Source of the DNA: an uncultured Pseudobutyrivibrio sp.
GTDB taxonomy: Bacteria; Bacillota; Clostridia; Lachnospirales; Lachnospiraceae
Assembly (NCBI GenBank): GCA_900546435.1
Contig: URCQ01000025.1
Coordinates: 1 to 30,914, forward strand
Direction: 5' to 3'
Length of the DNA: 30,914 nucleotides
A program made the translations under genes and the position numbers. Shown here one piece after another: positions 1-8,667 of the stretch. The notes under the pieces were generated by a model. That model made no database searches. It saw only the letters and a list, made by a program, of their open reading frames with translations, and was not told the origin of the DNA. The first letter of the stretch is position 1. Each line of letters starts with the position of its first letter.

Positions 1-16
1 CCCGAACAACTTCATT

Positions 17-45
17 ATCATATCAAATGATTCGAAGCTTGTCAA
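17..45 (-). promoter_or_regulatory. Strong leftward promoter at the window edge
   Basis: On the minus strand a -35 box TTGACA (40-45) and a -10 box TATGAT (17-22) are separated by exactly 17 bases. The -35 is a perfect consensus and the -10 differs at one base. It points off the left end, so its gene is not visible. A second strong promoter lies about 125 bases upstream. Tandem promoters of this strength are typical of rRNA operons in Firmicutes, but the product here is an inference. Confidence 0.7.
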
Positions 46-143
46 CAACTTTTTTCATTTGATTTCTTAAATCTTTCTTTTAAAAAGCTGTCATGCTGTG
101 GTAGAGTCTCATCTTCCTGACCGCTCTCCCCGCCAGCCATGTT

Positions 144-173
144 ATAGTACCACTTCACTCCTATAGAAGTCAA
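144..173 (-). promoter_or_regulatory. Upstream member of a tandem leftward promoter pair
   Basis: On the minus strand TTGACT (168-173) and TACTAT (144-149) are separated by 18 bases. The promoter lies beyond the radA stop and fires in the same direction towards the left edge. With the promoter at 17-45 it gives a P1/P2 arrangement. No convincing reading frame lies between them, which fits a stable RNA leader better than a protein leader. Confidence 0.55.
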
Positions 174-253
174 TAGAAATGTCGAACTTTGTTAAAGTGC
201 CACGATTTCAAGAATTGTATCATTTTATCAGACAATTCAATCATTTTGTTTTT

Positions 254-1609
254 CTATAGTATTTCCAAGGCTTCACGGACATTCTCAACCCCTTTTAGCT
301 GCATTCCATCGACTTGTTGTATGTTTTTCATACACACTTTAGGCAATATACATTGTTTAAATCCCAATTTTCTTGCTTCCGCAATGCGCTGTTCTACCAT
401 ATTCACAGAACGAACCTCGCCACTCAATCCCACCTCGCCAAAACAAATCACATCCTCTGCAATCGGTCTGTTTCTAAAACTGGAGATAATGGATAAAACC
501 AATCCCAAATCCACCGCCGGTTCACTTATCTTCATTCCACCTGCGATGTTAATATATGCATCCTGATCTGCAAGCTTTACACCTACTGTCTTTTCCAATA
601 CAGCCATCAATAGATTTACACGATTATAATCCACCCCAGCAGCTGTCCTTCTCGGCATTCCAAATGCACTGTGACAGACCAATGCCTGAATTTCTACCAA
701 AAGCGGGCGTGTTCCTTCCATAGTACATACAACAATTGACCCACTTGCATTCTGCGGTTTTCCATCCAACATATATTCCGATGGATTTGGTACTTCACGC
801 AATCCTGTCTGACACATTTCAAATACGCCAATTTCATTTGTAGAGCCAAAACGATTTTTTACAGCTCGCAATATACGATAAGCTGCATAACGATCCCCCT
901 CAAAGTACAACACCGTATCTACCATATGTTCTAAAACACGTGGTCCCGCAACAGTTCCTTCTTTTGTCACATGACCTACAACAAAAATAGCTATTCCTCG
1001 TTCTTTTGCAAGACGCATCAAAACACTTGTAGCCTCTCTTACTTGAGATACACTTCCCGGCGCCGAATTGACATTCTCCCGGAACATTGTCTGTATCGAA
1101 TCCACAACCACTACCTGTGGACGTCGTTCTTCTATCACTCCCTGTATCAGATCAAGATTTGTTTCACACAATAACATCATATCATCTGAAAATGTTCCAA
1201 TACGATCTGCCCGCATTTTTATCTGCTGTAAAGATTCTTCTCCCGATATGTACAACACCGATGTGTGCTGATCCGATAGGCTTCGACATGTCTGTAATAG
1301 TAATGTTGACTTTCCAATCCCAGGATCTCCACCAACAAGTACCAGTGAGCCCGGTACAATTCCACCACCTAATACGCGATTTAATTCTTTGATATGCGTA
1401 TCCAGACGTTCCTCAGACGAACTCTGTACATCGTTTAATTTTGATACTTGTAATTCTGTAATCTGTTTATGTGTTACGGTAGTTTTCTTGTCTACAACTT
1501 CTTCTACCATTGTATTCCATTCCTTACATGCCGGACATTGCCCCATCCATTTCGTAGACTCATATCCACACGATTGACAAAAAAATACGCTGTTTTTTCC
1601 CTTAGCCAT
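254..1609 (-). CDS. radA: DNA repair protein RadA (Sms)
   Basis: RadA is a RecA-like, DnaB-type ATPase that promotes branch migration of recombination intermediates in DNA repair. The 451-residue product has the full family layout and usual length. An N-terminal zinc finger has two CxxC pairs (C11/C14 and C25/C28). The Walker A loop GGDPGIGKST lies at 93-102, the RadA-specific KNRFG motif at 251-255, and a Lon-protease-like domain forms the C-terminus. The start MAKGKNSVFF directly precedes the zinc finger, as is normal. Upstream a hairpin separates it from the small protein gene at 1693, and clpC is two genes further upstream. clpC-radA proximity is conserved in Firmicutes, although ctsR, mcsA and mcsB are not seen here. 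Confidence 0.97.
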   Translation of the reverse strand: MAKGKNSVFFCQSCGYESTKWMGQCPACKEWNTMVEEVVDKKTTVTHKQITELQVSKLNDVQSSSEERLDTHIKELNRVLGGGIVPGSLVLVGGDPGIGKSTLLLQTCRSLSDQHTSVLYISGEESLQQIKMRADRIGTFSDDMMLLCETNLDLIQGVIEERRPQVVVVDSIQTMFRENVNSAPGSVSQVREATSVLMRLAKERGIAIFVVGHVTKEGTVAGPRVLEHMVDTVLYFEGDRYAAYRILRAVKNRFGSTNEIGVFEMCQTGLREVPNPSEYMLDGKPQNASGSIVVCTMEGTRPLLVEIQALVCHSAFGMPRRTAAGVDYNRVNLLMAVLEKTVGVKLADQDAYINIAGGMKISEPAVDLGLVLSIISSFRNRPIAEDVICFGEVGLSGEVRSVNMVEQRIAEARKLGFKQCILPKVCMKNIQQVDGMQLKGVENVREALEIL

Positions 1610-1641
1610 ATTCTTTTTCCTTCCTATTATCTATATAAAAC

Positions 1642-1668
1642 AATCCCCGTCATTTTATGACGGGGATT
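1642..1668 (-). terminator. Hairpin terminator after the 137-residue protein gene
   Basis: Arms AATCCCCGTCAT (1642-1653) and ATGACGGGGATT (1657-1668) form a 12-bp inverted repeat, realistically a 10-bp stem with a 7-base loop. On the minus strand it is followed by GTTTTAT. It lies after the stop of the gene at 1693 and before radA. The broken T-run suggests a moderate terminator that may allow read-through. Confidence 0.65.
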
Positions 1669-1692
1669 TCATGCATCACTGTAAAACTTCTT

Positions 1693-2106
1693 TTAACACT
1701 TTGTAACTTCAACCAGGATGGCACTCTCTGCATCTAATTCCACACTCAAGTTAAGTTTTCCACCCAAATTTGTTTTCATAGTACCAGCATCTGCGCCAGC
1801 AACTTTGACATCATATTCGGTTTCTGGTTCTAATTCAAGTGTAATCTGTGCATCCTCGAATCCTTCTACTGTAAAACACATGCCGTTTTCTGTTGCATTT
1901 AGATGCTCTACAGATGTTCCTGGAACAGATTCATACACAAACATACCATTTCGTTCTAACTTTGTGATTTCTTTAAATGTCTTGACCTTATACAAATCCC
2001 CTTGAAAACTCACATTGTCAAGTTTGGACTTCTGATCCAAGCTATAATCCCCAAAACTAATAGTACCGTCTGACTCACAACGAATTAATTCGCTAACTAC
2101 AGCCAT
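1693..2106 (-). CDS. Small conserved protein often labelled 'endosialidase'
   Basis: This 137-residue acidic, all-beta-looking protein has no signal peptide or membrane segment. It begins MAVVSELIRCESDGTISFGDY and contains the stretch VKTFKEITKLERNGMFVYES. I recall this pattern from small Lachnospiraceae proteins carried in databases as 'endosialidase'. Nothing in the sequence shows a glycosidase active site, and the protein is far too short for a phage endosialidase, so that label should not be taken as function. A good ribosome binding site (GGAGGAGAAAGAG) precedes the ATG. The gene lies between clpC and radA with a hairpin after it, suggesting its own transcript or the end of the clpC transcript. 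Function unknown. Confidence 0.8.
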   Translation of the reverse strand: MAVVSELIRCESDGTISFGDYSLDQKSKLDNVSFQGDLYKVKTFKEITKLERNGMFVYESVPGTSVEHLNATENGMCFTVEGFEDAQITLELEPETEYDVKVAGADAGTMKTNLGGKLNLSVELDAESAILVEVTKC

Positions 2107-2221
2107 CTCTTTCTCCTCCTGCTTCTTTAAGGCATTGCCTTTTCTCTGTCTATCAATGTATTCATATTATATAATACCAATTATAAAATATCTAGTACAT
2201 CACATAATATTCATCAATTTT

Positions 2222-4660
2222 CTACGAGGTAAACACAATCTGTCCTTTTTTCATTGTCACAACAACCTTGCTTCCCTTTTTAACATCCCCAGCAAGAATG
2301 TGTTCTGCCAATGGATCTTCCAAATCTGTCTGAATACGACGACGAAGTGGTCTGGCACCATATTTCGGGTCAAATGATACATCCACAAGATGTTTTTTCA
2401 CAGCATCACGGATCGTCAAATCAATATCCATTTGTGTCTTACAACGTTCTACCAAAGAACGAGTCATGATACTTACAATCTGCTTCATGTCTTCTTTATT
2501 TAAAGAACGGAATACAATCGTTTCATCAATACGATTCAGAAATTCTGGTTTGAAGATTCGTTTCACCTCTTCCATAACACCATTTTTCATAAATTCGTAG
2601 TTGGTTTTTTCATCGTCAACCGATGCAAACCCAAGCTTCTTTGGTTCAACAATCGCCTGCGCACCGGCATTGGATGTCATGATAATAATTGTATTCTTAA
2701 AGCTGACCTGACGCCCCTGGGAATCTGTAATATGCCCATCATCTAATACCTGAAGTAAGATATTAAACACATCTTGATGCGCTTTTTCTATCTCATCAAA
2801 CAATATAACAGAATATGGGTTACGTCTTACCTTTTCGCTTAATTGTCCGCCTTCTTCATGACCCACATATCCAGGAGGCGAACCTATCATTTTAGATACA
2901 CTATGCTTCTCCATATATTCTGTCATGTCGACGCGAATCATTGCCTTTTCATCGCCAAATACTGCTTCTGCTAATGCTTTTGAAATCTCTGTCTTACCAA
3001 CACCCGTTGGTCCTAAAAACAGGAATGATCCTACTGGACGATTTGGTTCTTTTAAGCCAACACGCCCTCTTCGAACTGCACGTGACACTGCACTTACCGC
3101 ATCTTCCTGTCCAACAACGCGTTTATGCAATGTCTTTTCTAAATTACGTAAACGAACTGCCTCTTTTTCGTTAAGGCGTGACACTGGTATCTTTGTCCAT
3201 ACAGAAACCACCTGCGCTATATCATCATCTGTCAAAAGCAGACGCTGACCACGTTTTTTTCGTTCGTATTTTTTGCGAAGAGATTGCATCTGTTTTTCTA
3301 ATTCTGCCTGTTTTTTACGGCACTCCGCTGCACCTTGCACATCGCCAGCAATCAAATTCTTTTCTACGCCGTTTACTGCATCCTGAAATTCTCTCTCAAG
3401 TAATAGCATTTGTTCCGGTGCTTTGACTTCCATCAGCCTCAGATGTGCTGCCGCCTCATCCATCAAGTCAATCGCCTTATCCGGTAAGAAACGGTCTGAA
3501 ATATAACGTTGTGATAACATGACCGCTGCATGAATTGCCTCATCTGATATCTGCACCTGATGATGTTGTTCGTAGCGTTCCTTGATTCCTTGAAGAATTA
3601 TTTCTGTTTCTTCCTCTGTTGGCTCCTCCACAGTCACTGGTTGAAAACGACGTTCTAACGCTGCATCTTTTTCTACATATTTACGATATTCCGTAATTGT
3701 TGTTGCTCCAATAATCTGGATTTCGCCACGTGCCATTGCCGGCTTTAAAATATTAGACGCATCAATAGCGCCTTCTGCACCACCTGCACCAATAATCGTA
3801 TGCATTTCATCAATAAACAGTAATATATTTCCTGCCTGCATCACTTCTGCAATGACACGTTTGATGCGTTCCTCAAATTCACCACGATACTTCGAGCCTG
3901 CAACCATTCCGGATAAGTCAAGTGTCATCACACGTTTTCCTGCTACGGAATCCGGTACCATCCCAAGCTGAATACGCTGTGCAAGTCCTTCCACAATAGC
4001 TGTCTTGCCGACGCCAGGCTCACCTATCAAACAAGGATTATTTTTTCCTCTTCTACTCAAAATCTGAATCACACGCTGAATTTCATCTTCTCTTCCTATA
4101 ACAGGATCCAGCTTGTTCTGCGCTGCCATTTCTGTCAGATCTCTTGCATACTGTTCTAATGTCGCAGTCTCACTTCCACCACGTTTTCTTCTTTTATTGG
4201 CATTATTCTCTCGATATGTAATGCCCTCTTTTCCCATTGCTGCTATAAGTTCTGCAAACAACTTCTGTGTCTCTACTGATAAAGATGTTAAAATACGTGC
4301 CCCAGCGGTATCTTGCATACGCACCAATGCTAAAAGCAAATGCTCTGTGCCGATTTTATCCATCCCGCAAGATATTGCCTCCTGCTCTGCTTGCAACAAT
4401 ACCTGTTCTAATTTAGGGGTATTGCCATCCCATTCTGCAACAGTAACATACCCATTTGGTGAAATCAGTTCTTCAATCAGATCGATTAGATTTTTTTCTG
4501 TCACGCCCAGTCTTTGCAGTACTTTCGCCGAAAGACTATCTGCCTGTCTCGTTAAACCTACTAATAAATGTTCTGTGCCGACATAATTATGCCCCAAACG
4601 TTTTGCCAGGCGTTTTGCATATGCTAAGGTTGCCTGCGCCTGTGTCGTCAACTCCATCAT
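2222..4660 (-). CDS. clpC: ATP-dependent Clp protease ATP-binding subunit ClpC
   Basis: ClpC is a Hsp100 AAA+ unfoldase that feeds damaged or regulated proteins to ClpP. The 812-residue product shows two N-terminal Clp repeats (about 5-145). The first AAA+ module has Walker A GEPGVGKT (213-220). A middle domain with UVR-like sequence lies at about 420-470. The second AAA+ module has Walker A GPTGVGKT (550-557), followed by the C-terminal D2 small domain. Length and order match ClpC rather than ClpB or ClpA. GGAGG precedes the first of two tandem ATG codons. The gene begins 18 bases after the stop of the membrane protein gene at 4679, so the two are probably one transcript. No CtsR operator was recognised upstream. 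Confidence 0.96.
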   Translation of the reverse strand: MMELTTQAQATLAYAKRLAKRLGHNYVGTEHLLVGLTRQADSLSAKVLQRLGVTEKNLIDLIEELISPNGYVTVAEWDGNTPKLEQVLLQAEQEAISCGMDKIGTEHLLLALVRMQDTAGARILTSLSVETQKLFAELIAAMGKEGITYRENNANKRRKRGGSETATLEQYARDLTEMAAQNKLDPVIGREDEIQRVIQILSRRGKNNPCLIGEPGVGKTAIVEGLAQRIQLGMVPDSVAGKRVMTLDLSGMVAGSKYRGEFEERIKRVIAEVMQAGNILLFIDEMHTIIGAGGAEGAIDASNILKPAMARGEIQIIGATTITEYRKYVEKDAALERRFQPVTVEEPTEEETEIILQGIKERYEQHHQVQISDEAIHAAVMLSQRYISDRFLPDKAIDLMDEAAAHLRLMEVKAPEQMLLLEREFQDAVNGVEKNLIAGDVQGAAECRKKQAELEKQMQSLRKKYERKKRGQRLLLTDDDIAQVVSVWTKIPVSRLNEKEAVRLRNLEKTLHKRVVGQEDAVSAVSRAVRRGRVGLKEPNRPVGSFLFLGPTGVGKTEISKALAEAVFGDEKAMIRVDMTEYMEKHSVSKMIGSPPGYVGHEEGGQLSEKVRRNPYSVILFDEIEKAHQDVFNILLQVLDDGHITDSQGRQVSFKNTIIIMTSNAGAQAIVEPKKLGFASVDDEKTNYEFMKNGVMEEVKRIFKPEFLNRIDETIVFRSLNKEDMKQIVSIMTRSLVERCKTQMDIDLTIRDAVKKHLVDVSFDPKYGARPLRRRIQTDLEDPLAEHILAGDVKKGSKVVVTMKKGQIVFTS

Positions 4661-4678
4661 TTTATAAAGCCTCCAAAA

Positions 4679-6235
4679 TTATAAGTCATTCAAATCGAGA
4701 ATATCTAATTGGGCATCTACATCCGCACCTTTATATCTGGTATTCTCTTTGCTCTGGAACGCTTCCGTTCCTTTAATATCGCTATAAATCGGTTCCTGCG
4801 GTTCTTGTTTTCTTTTATGTCTATCCGCTTTTTCTTCTTGAACCACCGGAACTTCTTCTGATGATGATGTCTTTATCGTATCCTCTTTCTCAATGCGTAT
4901 TTCTTCTACAGGCACATGCTCTTCAGGAGTTTCCTCTTCCTCATAATCCTCATCATCAAGTACCTGCGCCTGTCTATTGTGTTTCCACTTAGCAAACAAG
5001 GATGCCTTCTCTTCTTCTATATCATCTATATCATCTATCTCATCATCAGAAATATCGTCATCATCGGCTACAGTCTCCGCGCTATCCTCAAAGGACACAG
5101 GTTTCTCCACATCTGCCTTTTTCTTCATCACATCATACGCGTCATCATCGGTATCTGCCCAATCATCATCCATACGCTGTCTACGTGATAACAACAGATT
5201 GATAATCACTACTGCTAATACCACAATAACAAATAACAAAATTGCAACAAGATAACGCTGTTTTTGCCATTTGCCCAGATATTCATCCCGTCCACTCAAT
5301 GTTACAGCATTTCCTTCTTCTGCTACATCAGATGTATCCTGTGCCAGCAATTGCTCGTTTACTCTTTGAATACTTTCATCCGTCTTATCATATTGAAACC
5401 AACCTTCTACACCATCCTGATTGGTTCCATAAACAAAATAGAAATCTCCCTCATCGCCATCTTTATATGCAGTAACCGTCTGTTCTCCTACCGTAAGTGT
5501 CGTCTCCGTAAACGAATCACGTAACAAAGATTGTGGTGTTGCCAATACAACGTATTGGTCCGCTGTACCTAACATAGCAAATGGCGTTACTGTATGAGAT
5601 GCCTCATCATACTGATAAAACGATCCGTCCCCTGCTATATTATCTGCTCTCTTTAAATAAAGAAGCGTAATCGTTCCATTTGATAATTCTTTATACGTAT
5701 AGCCATCAATCTTCACTCCTGTACGTGAAAATCCTGTTGGAATCATATTCTCCGCATATCGCTCTGAAACAACATATGGAACACCATCAATTTCGAACTG
5801 TCCCTCTGCCGTCTGGGCCTGATTCGTCGTATCTTGAGAAGAGGGTTCCGTTGTCTCCGCAGCAGTTCCACTTACCTGCACAGACGCACTACTTCCTGTA
5901 ATTGTCGGTGATGAAACAATCAGTCCAGAACTGCCTTGGCTCAAACCGGTAAACTCCAGTGTGGCCGTTGTGCCTTCAAATGTAATGGTATTTCCGTCCG
6001 TTGTATACGATGCAGAACTACCAGAGAATTTTAACACCTGATCATTATAACGTAAGCTGATCGTTCCTGACTCCGATGCTGTAACTGTCACGGATAATGT
6101 ATCACCTACTGACACATTAGCTGAGCTCATGTGAATCGTTGTTGTCCCTTCAGCAAAACAAGGGAATGAAATTGTGCAAAGCATCAGTAGTGCTCCCACG
6201 AACATTCCTATGATTTTTTTATGTTTTCTATTCAT
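4679..6235 (-). CDS. Signal-peptide, single-TM protein with long acidic cytoplasmic tail
   Basis: Function not recognised. The 518-residue product starts with a basic signal peptide (1-28, cleavage plausible after PCFA). A Ser/Thr/Val-rich beta domain follows (about 30-122) that resembles a cohesin or bacterial-Ig fold in composition. A Ser/Thr/Gln linker and a second extracellular domain reach to about 320. One membrane helix lies at 329-350 (core LLFVIVVLAVVIINLLLS). The tail of about 165 residues is very acidic, with runs such as DDDDISDDEIDDIDDIEEE, then a Lys-rich stretch. Predicted topology is outside-in. It has its own strong promoter (6285-6313) and a GAGGTGA ribosome binding site, and runs into clpC. 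A sensor or envelope role linked to ClpC is inference. Confidence 0.85.
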   Translation of the reverse strand: MNRKHKKIIGMFVGALLMLCTISFPCFAEGTTTIHMSSANVSVGDTLSVTVTASESGTISLRYNDQVLKFSGSSASYTTDGNTITFEGTTATLEFTGLSQGSSGLIVSSPTITGSSASVQVSGTAAETTEPSSQDTTNQAQTAEGQFEIDGVPYVVSERYAENMIPTGFSRTGVKIDGYTYKELSNGTITLLYLKRADNIAGDGSFYQYDEASHTVTPFAMLGTADQYVVLATPQSLLRDSFTETTLTVGEQTVTAYKDGDEGDFYFVYGTNQDGVEGWFQYDKTDESIQRVNEQLLAQDTSDVAEEGNAVTLSGRDEYLGKWQKQRYLVAILLFVIVVLAVVIINLLLSRRQRMDDDWADTDDDAYDVMKKKADVEKPVSFEDSAETVADDDDISDDEIDDIDDIEEEKASLFAKWKHNRQAQVLDDEDYEEEETPEEHVPVEEIRIEKEDTIKTSSSEEVPVVQEEKADRHKRKQEPQEPIYSDIKGTEAFQSKENTRYKGADVDAQLDILDLNDL

Positions 6236-6284
6236 AATGTCACCTCAATACATTTTTTCTTATAAGTAATCATCTACATAAGGA

Positions 6285-6313
6285 ATTATAGAAAACAAAA
6301 CCACTTCCGTCAA
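6285..6313 (-). promoter_or_regulatory. Promoter of the membrane protein-clpC transcript
   Basis: On the minus strand TTGACG (6308-6313) and a perfect TATAAT (6285-6290) are spaced 17 bases apart. The start codon lies about 50 bases downstream. The -35 overlaps the stop codon of the small upstream gene at 6310. No CtsR-type heptad repeat is visible around it. Confidence 0.75.
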
Positions 6314-6513
6314 CAATTTCTGCATAAGAGTATACCCCAAATTCCACCAGTCAATACAGAAAAGATTGTCACCAGAATCGTACTATTGCACTTTGACAAA
6401 TCAATCTCCATCCATAGTGCTACTGAAAAAATAATACTAATGGTCACCAAGAGTGCTACAAGACCACACACCACGATCATTTCTCTGTCCAAACCTTTTT
6501 TATGAGATTCCAT
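6310..6513 (-). CDS. Small two-helix membrane protein, unknown function
   Basis: Translating from the ATG at 6513 gives 67 residues beginning MESHKKGLDREM. A hydrophobic segment lies at about 12-34 and another at about 44-63, and the protein ends LLCRNC. I chose this start over the longer frame (ATG at 6579) because AAGGAGGG lies eight bases upstream of it, while the extra 22 residues are Arg/Cys-rich and have no ribosome binding site. It lies head-to-head with the phosphofructokinase gene and ends inside the next promoter. No family recognised; a genuine small membrane protein is likely but not certain. Confidence 0.55.
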   Translation of the reverse strand: MESHKKGLDREMIVVCGLVALLVTISIIFSVALWMEIDLSKCNSTILVTIFSVLTGGIWGILLCRNC

Positions 6514-6598
6514 ATTCCTGTCCCTCCTTCTGCAAAACTCATTGCAACAACTTGATGTCCTTATTCTATCCTTTGCCATGTACCATTATCGTCCCATC

Positions 6599-6627
6599 TT
6601 GTTTTCCTGCACTATTTTCGTTATGAT
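6599..6627 (+). promoter_or_regulatory. Promoter of the phosphofructokinase gene
   Basis: TTGTTT (6599-6604) and TATGAT (6622-6627) are separated by 17 bases, about 60 bases before the chosen ATG at 6686. The -10 is near consensus and the -35 is moderate. It lies in the short divergent region shared with the small membrane protein. Confidence 0.55.
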
Positions 6628-6685
6628 TACAGGCGATAATCAAATAATTGTTATGAAAGAATCAAAAAATGGAGGGTTATTACTT

Positions 6686-7924
6686 ATGAATAATTGTATT
6701 GTCGCACAATCTGGTGGACCAACCGTTGCCATCAATGCCAGCCTTTCCGGCGTTATTGAAAAAGCTGCTGCCAGCGGTTCCTTTGATCATATTTACGGTT
6801 CACTTCACGGCATTCTTGGTATATTAAATAATGATATCATCTGCTTTGATGATAAATTAGAGGAAGGACATTTCCTTTCATCTTTAGCAATTACACCTGC
6901 TATGTATCTTGGTTCTTGCCGTTATAAATTGCCAAAAATGCAGGATGACGAAGAAGTTTATGAAAAGATTTTCCAATTCTTTGAAAAACATGAAATCGCC
7001 AGTTTCTTTTATATTGGTGGCAATGATTCTATGGATACCGTTTTACAGCTGTCTACTTATGCAAAGCTGCACAACAAAGCCGTTACTATTATGGGCGTTC
7101 CAAAGACGATTGATAATGATTTGTGTTTAACAGATCACACCCCTGGATTTGGTTCTGCAGCAAAATATATTGCAACTACCATGCTGGAAATCGCCTATGA
7201 TACATCCATTTATCCTTTACAAAGCGTTACCATCGTTGAAATCATGGGAAGAGATGCCGGCTGGTTAACCGGTGCAGCTTCTTTAGCAACCACTTCCTAT
7301 GGTCTTGGACCGGATTTCATTTATTTACCGGAAGCCTCCTTTGACACAGAACAATTTTTATCAGACATTCAAACACGCATGGAAGAAAAACCAAATATCT
7401 TAATTGCTATTTCTGAAGGAATCCGCGACAAAGACGGCAATTATATCAGTGCTTCCTCTAAAACTGTAGATTCCTTTGGTCACAGTCAATTAAGTGGCGC
7501 CGGTAAGACATTAGAAAACCTTGTTTCCCATCGATTAGGCGTTAAAGTTCGTTCCATCGAACTTAATTTACCACAAAGATGTGCCGCACATTTAGCATCC
7601 CAAACAGACATTGAGGAATCAAAAGAACTTGGTCGCACTGCTGTTGCACATGCTTTAGAAGGTGCAAGCGGCTATATGAGTATCATAAAAAGGACCTCCG
7701 ATGCCCCATATACAACTGCCTACGACATTGCAGACATTCGAGAAATTGCAAATGAAGTCAAATCTGTTCCACGCGATTTTATCAATGAAGCTGGAAATAA
7801 TGTTACAGAAAAAATGACATCCTATCTGCGTCCATTGATTGCTGGCCAGACTCAAATTACATATCAAAATGGTATGCCTGTATATCTTCCACTGCAGCAT
7901 CTCTATCCAAAAACTGCAAAATAA
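6686..7924 (+). CDS. pfp: 6-phosphofructokinase, PPi-dependent type by signature
   Basis: This enzyme phosphorylates fructose 6-phosphate to fructose 1,6-bisphosphate in glycolysis. The start at 6686 (MNNCIVAQSGGPT) is chosen because GGAGGG lies ten bases upstream and the nucleotide-binding glycine loop begins eight residues in; an upstream extension would have no family support. The 412-residue product has GGNDS at 111-115 and PKTIDND at 139-145. In this superfamily Asp instead of Gly at the fourth position of GGDGS, and Lys in PKTIDND, mark PPi users; ATP enzymes have GGDGS and PGTIDND. The donor is therefore predicted to be pyrophosphate. Asn in the third position (usually Asp) is slightly unusual. 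It has its own promoter and a strong hairpin terminator. Confidence 0.9.
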   Translation: MNNCIVAQSGGPTVAINASLSGVIEKAAASGSFDHIYGSLHGILGILNNDIICFDDKLEEGHFLSSLAITPAMYLGSCRYKLPKMQDDEEVYEKIFQFFEKHEIASFFYIGGNDSMDTVLQLSTYAKLHNKAVTIMGVPKTIDNDLCLTDHTPGFGSAAKYIATTMLEIAYDTSIYPLQSVTIVEIMGRDAGWLTGAASLATTSYGLGPDFIYLPEASFDTEQFLSDIQTRMEEKPNILIAISEGIRDKDGNYISASSKTVDSFGHSQLSGAGKTLENLVSHRLGVKVRSIELNLPQRCAAHLASQTDIEESKELGRTAVAHALEGASGYMSIIKRTSDAPYTTAYDIADIREIANEVKSVPRDFINEAGNNVTEKMTSYLRPLIAGQTQITYQNGMPVYLPLQHLYPKTAK

Positions 7925-7944
7925 AATTTGTATAAGATGCAAAA

Positions 7945-8001
7945 AACCTCTTTGTTCCGGGTCATATGTGTTAACATATGGCTCTTATGAACAAAGAGGT
8001 T
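7945..8001. terminator. Bidirectional terminator between convergent genes
   Basis: Arms AACCTCTTTGTTC (7945-7957) and GAACAAAGAGGTT (7989-8001) form a perfect 13-bp stem. The loop itself holds a second hairpin, CATATGT/ACATATG. Flanking A and T runs make it usable from both sides. It ends the phosphofructokinase transcript and abuts the stop of the opposing gene at 8005. Confidence 0.85.
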
Positions 8002-8004
8002 CTT

Positions 8005-8667
8005 TTAAATATGAAATCTTCTTTTCATCTCATTTACTGCTGTTCTTCCGCCTAAAATCATAGACCCCAGGAACATAAACAACGTCACAAAGAATGCAAT
8101 ATCCGATACCAGTGGATGTGTCACAATTCCCATACGAACTAACATCAATGGTACAATGCCAATCAACACCATAGCCACTTGCAAAATCAAATAACTCTGC
8201 CAGTTTCTCCGATTGATTAACATCAATATTGCCAGTGCAATATCCATCAAAATGATTCCCGATGGCAACACATAAGAAACAGACCAGCCAGAAAATCCTA
8301 ACAATGTATCTATCACAATAACTAAAAGCACTGCTCCTGCCACACCGGATATGATACGAATACGATACCCTGCATTATCCTTGATAATGACATAGCCAAG
8401 CCAGAGCAAATATGCAAGTGTACAAGCAACGATTTCACCCCAGCGCAATGTTGGCGTCAGCCAGACGTTTAACGCTATGCTCACACTTGCAACAACAATA
8501 CATATAAAGCAAAACAAACGATACAAAAAAGATATTTTTCGTACATTTGAAACCACATCCGGATAGGTATGGCCTTCTGCCTTGCTTCCATCCAAAATGC
8601 CACTGCACAGTGGACATTTCACTGCATCATCTACAATCTCTATTCCACAATACTTACATTTACTCAT
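8005..8667 (-). CDS. Zinc-ribbon membrane protein, DUF6320-like
   Basis: The 220-residue product starts MSKCKYCGIEI. Two CxxC knuckles (CKYCG and CPLCSG) form an N-terminal zinc ribbon, followed by about six hydrophobic helices covering the rest. This layout fits the DUF6320 family, whose function is unknown. The ATG at 8667 is chosen because GGAG lies a normal distance upstream (minus strand AATGGAGTATATT). It overlaps the last eight bases of the acyltransferase gene through ATGAGTAA, so the two are probably translationally coupled. The conserved pairing implies a joint task at the membrane, possibly on a lipid or envelope substrate; that is inference. Confidence 0.8.
   Translation of the reverse strand: MSKCKYCGIEIVDDAVKCPLCSGILDGSKAEGHTYPDVVSNVRKISFLYRLFCFICIVVASVSIALNVWLTPTLRWGEIVACTLAYLLWLGYVIIKDNAGYRIRIISGVAGAVLLVIVIDTLLGFSGWSVSYVLPSGIILMDIALAILMLINRRNWQSYLILQVAMVLIGIVPLMLVRMGIVTHPLVSDIAFFVTLFMFLGSMILGGRTAVNEMKRRFHI

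Noticed and set aside
212..238. Inverted repeat GAATTGT/ACAATTC as a radA terminator
   Set aside because: Only 7 A/T-rich pairs with a 13-base loop and no T-run on the minus strand; it may be chance.
189..1660. Several plus-strand reading frames opposite radA
   Set aside because: They lie antisense to a gene with full family motifs, lack ribosome binding sites and encode low-complexity Ser/Cys/His-rich sequence typical of the reverse of real coding DNA. The same holds for plus-strand frames opposite clpC, the membrane protein, glnN, the Na/Pi cotransporter and the K+ channel.
6236..6313. CtsR operator ahead of the clpC transcript
   Set aside because: The characteristic repeated heptad was looked for on both strands and not found; only an ordinary promoter is present.
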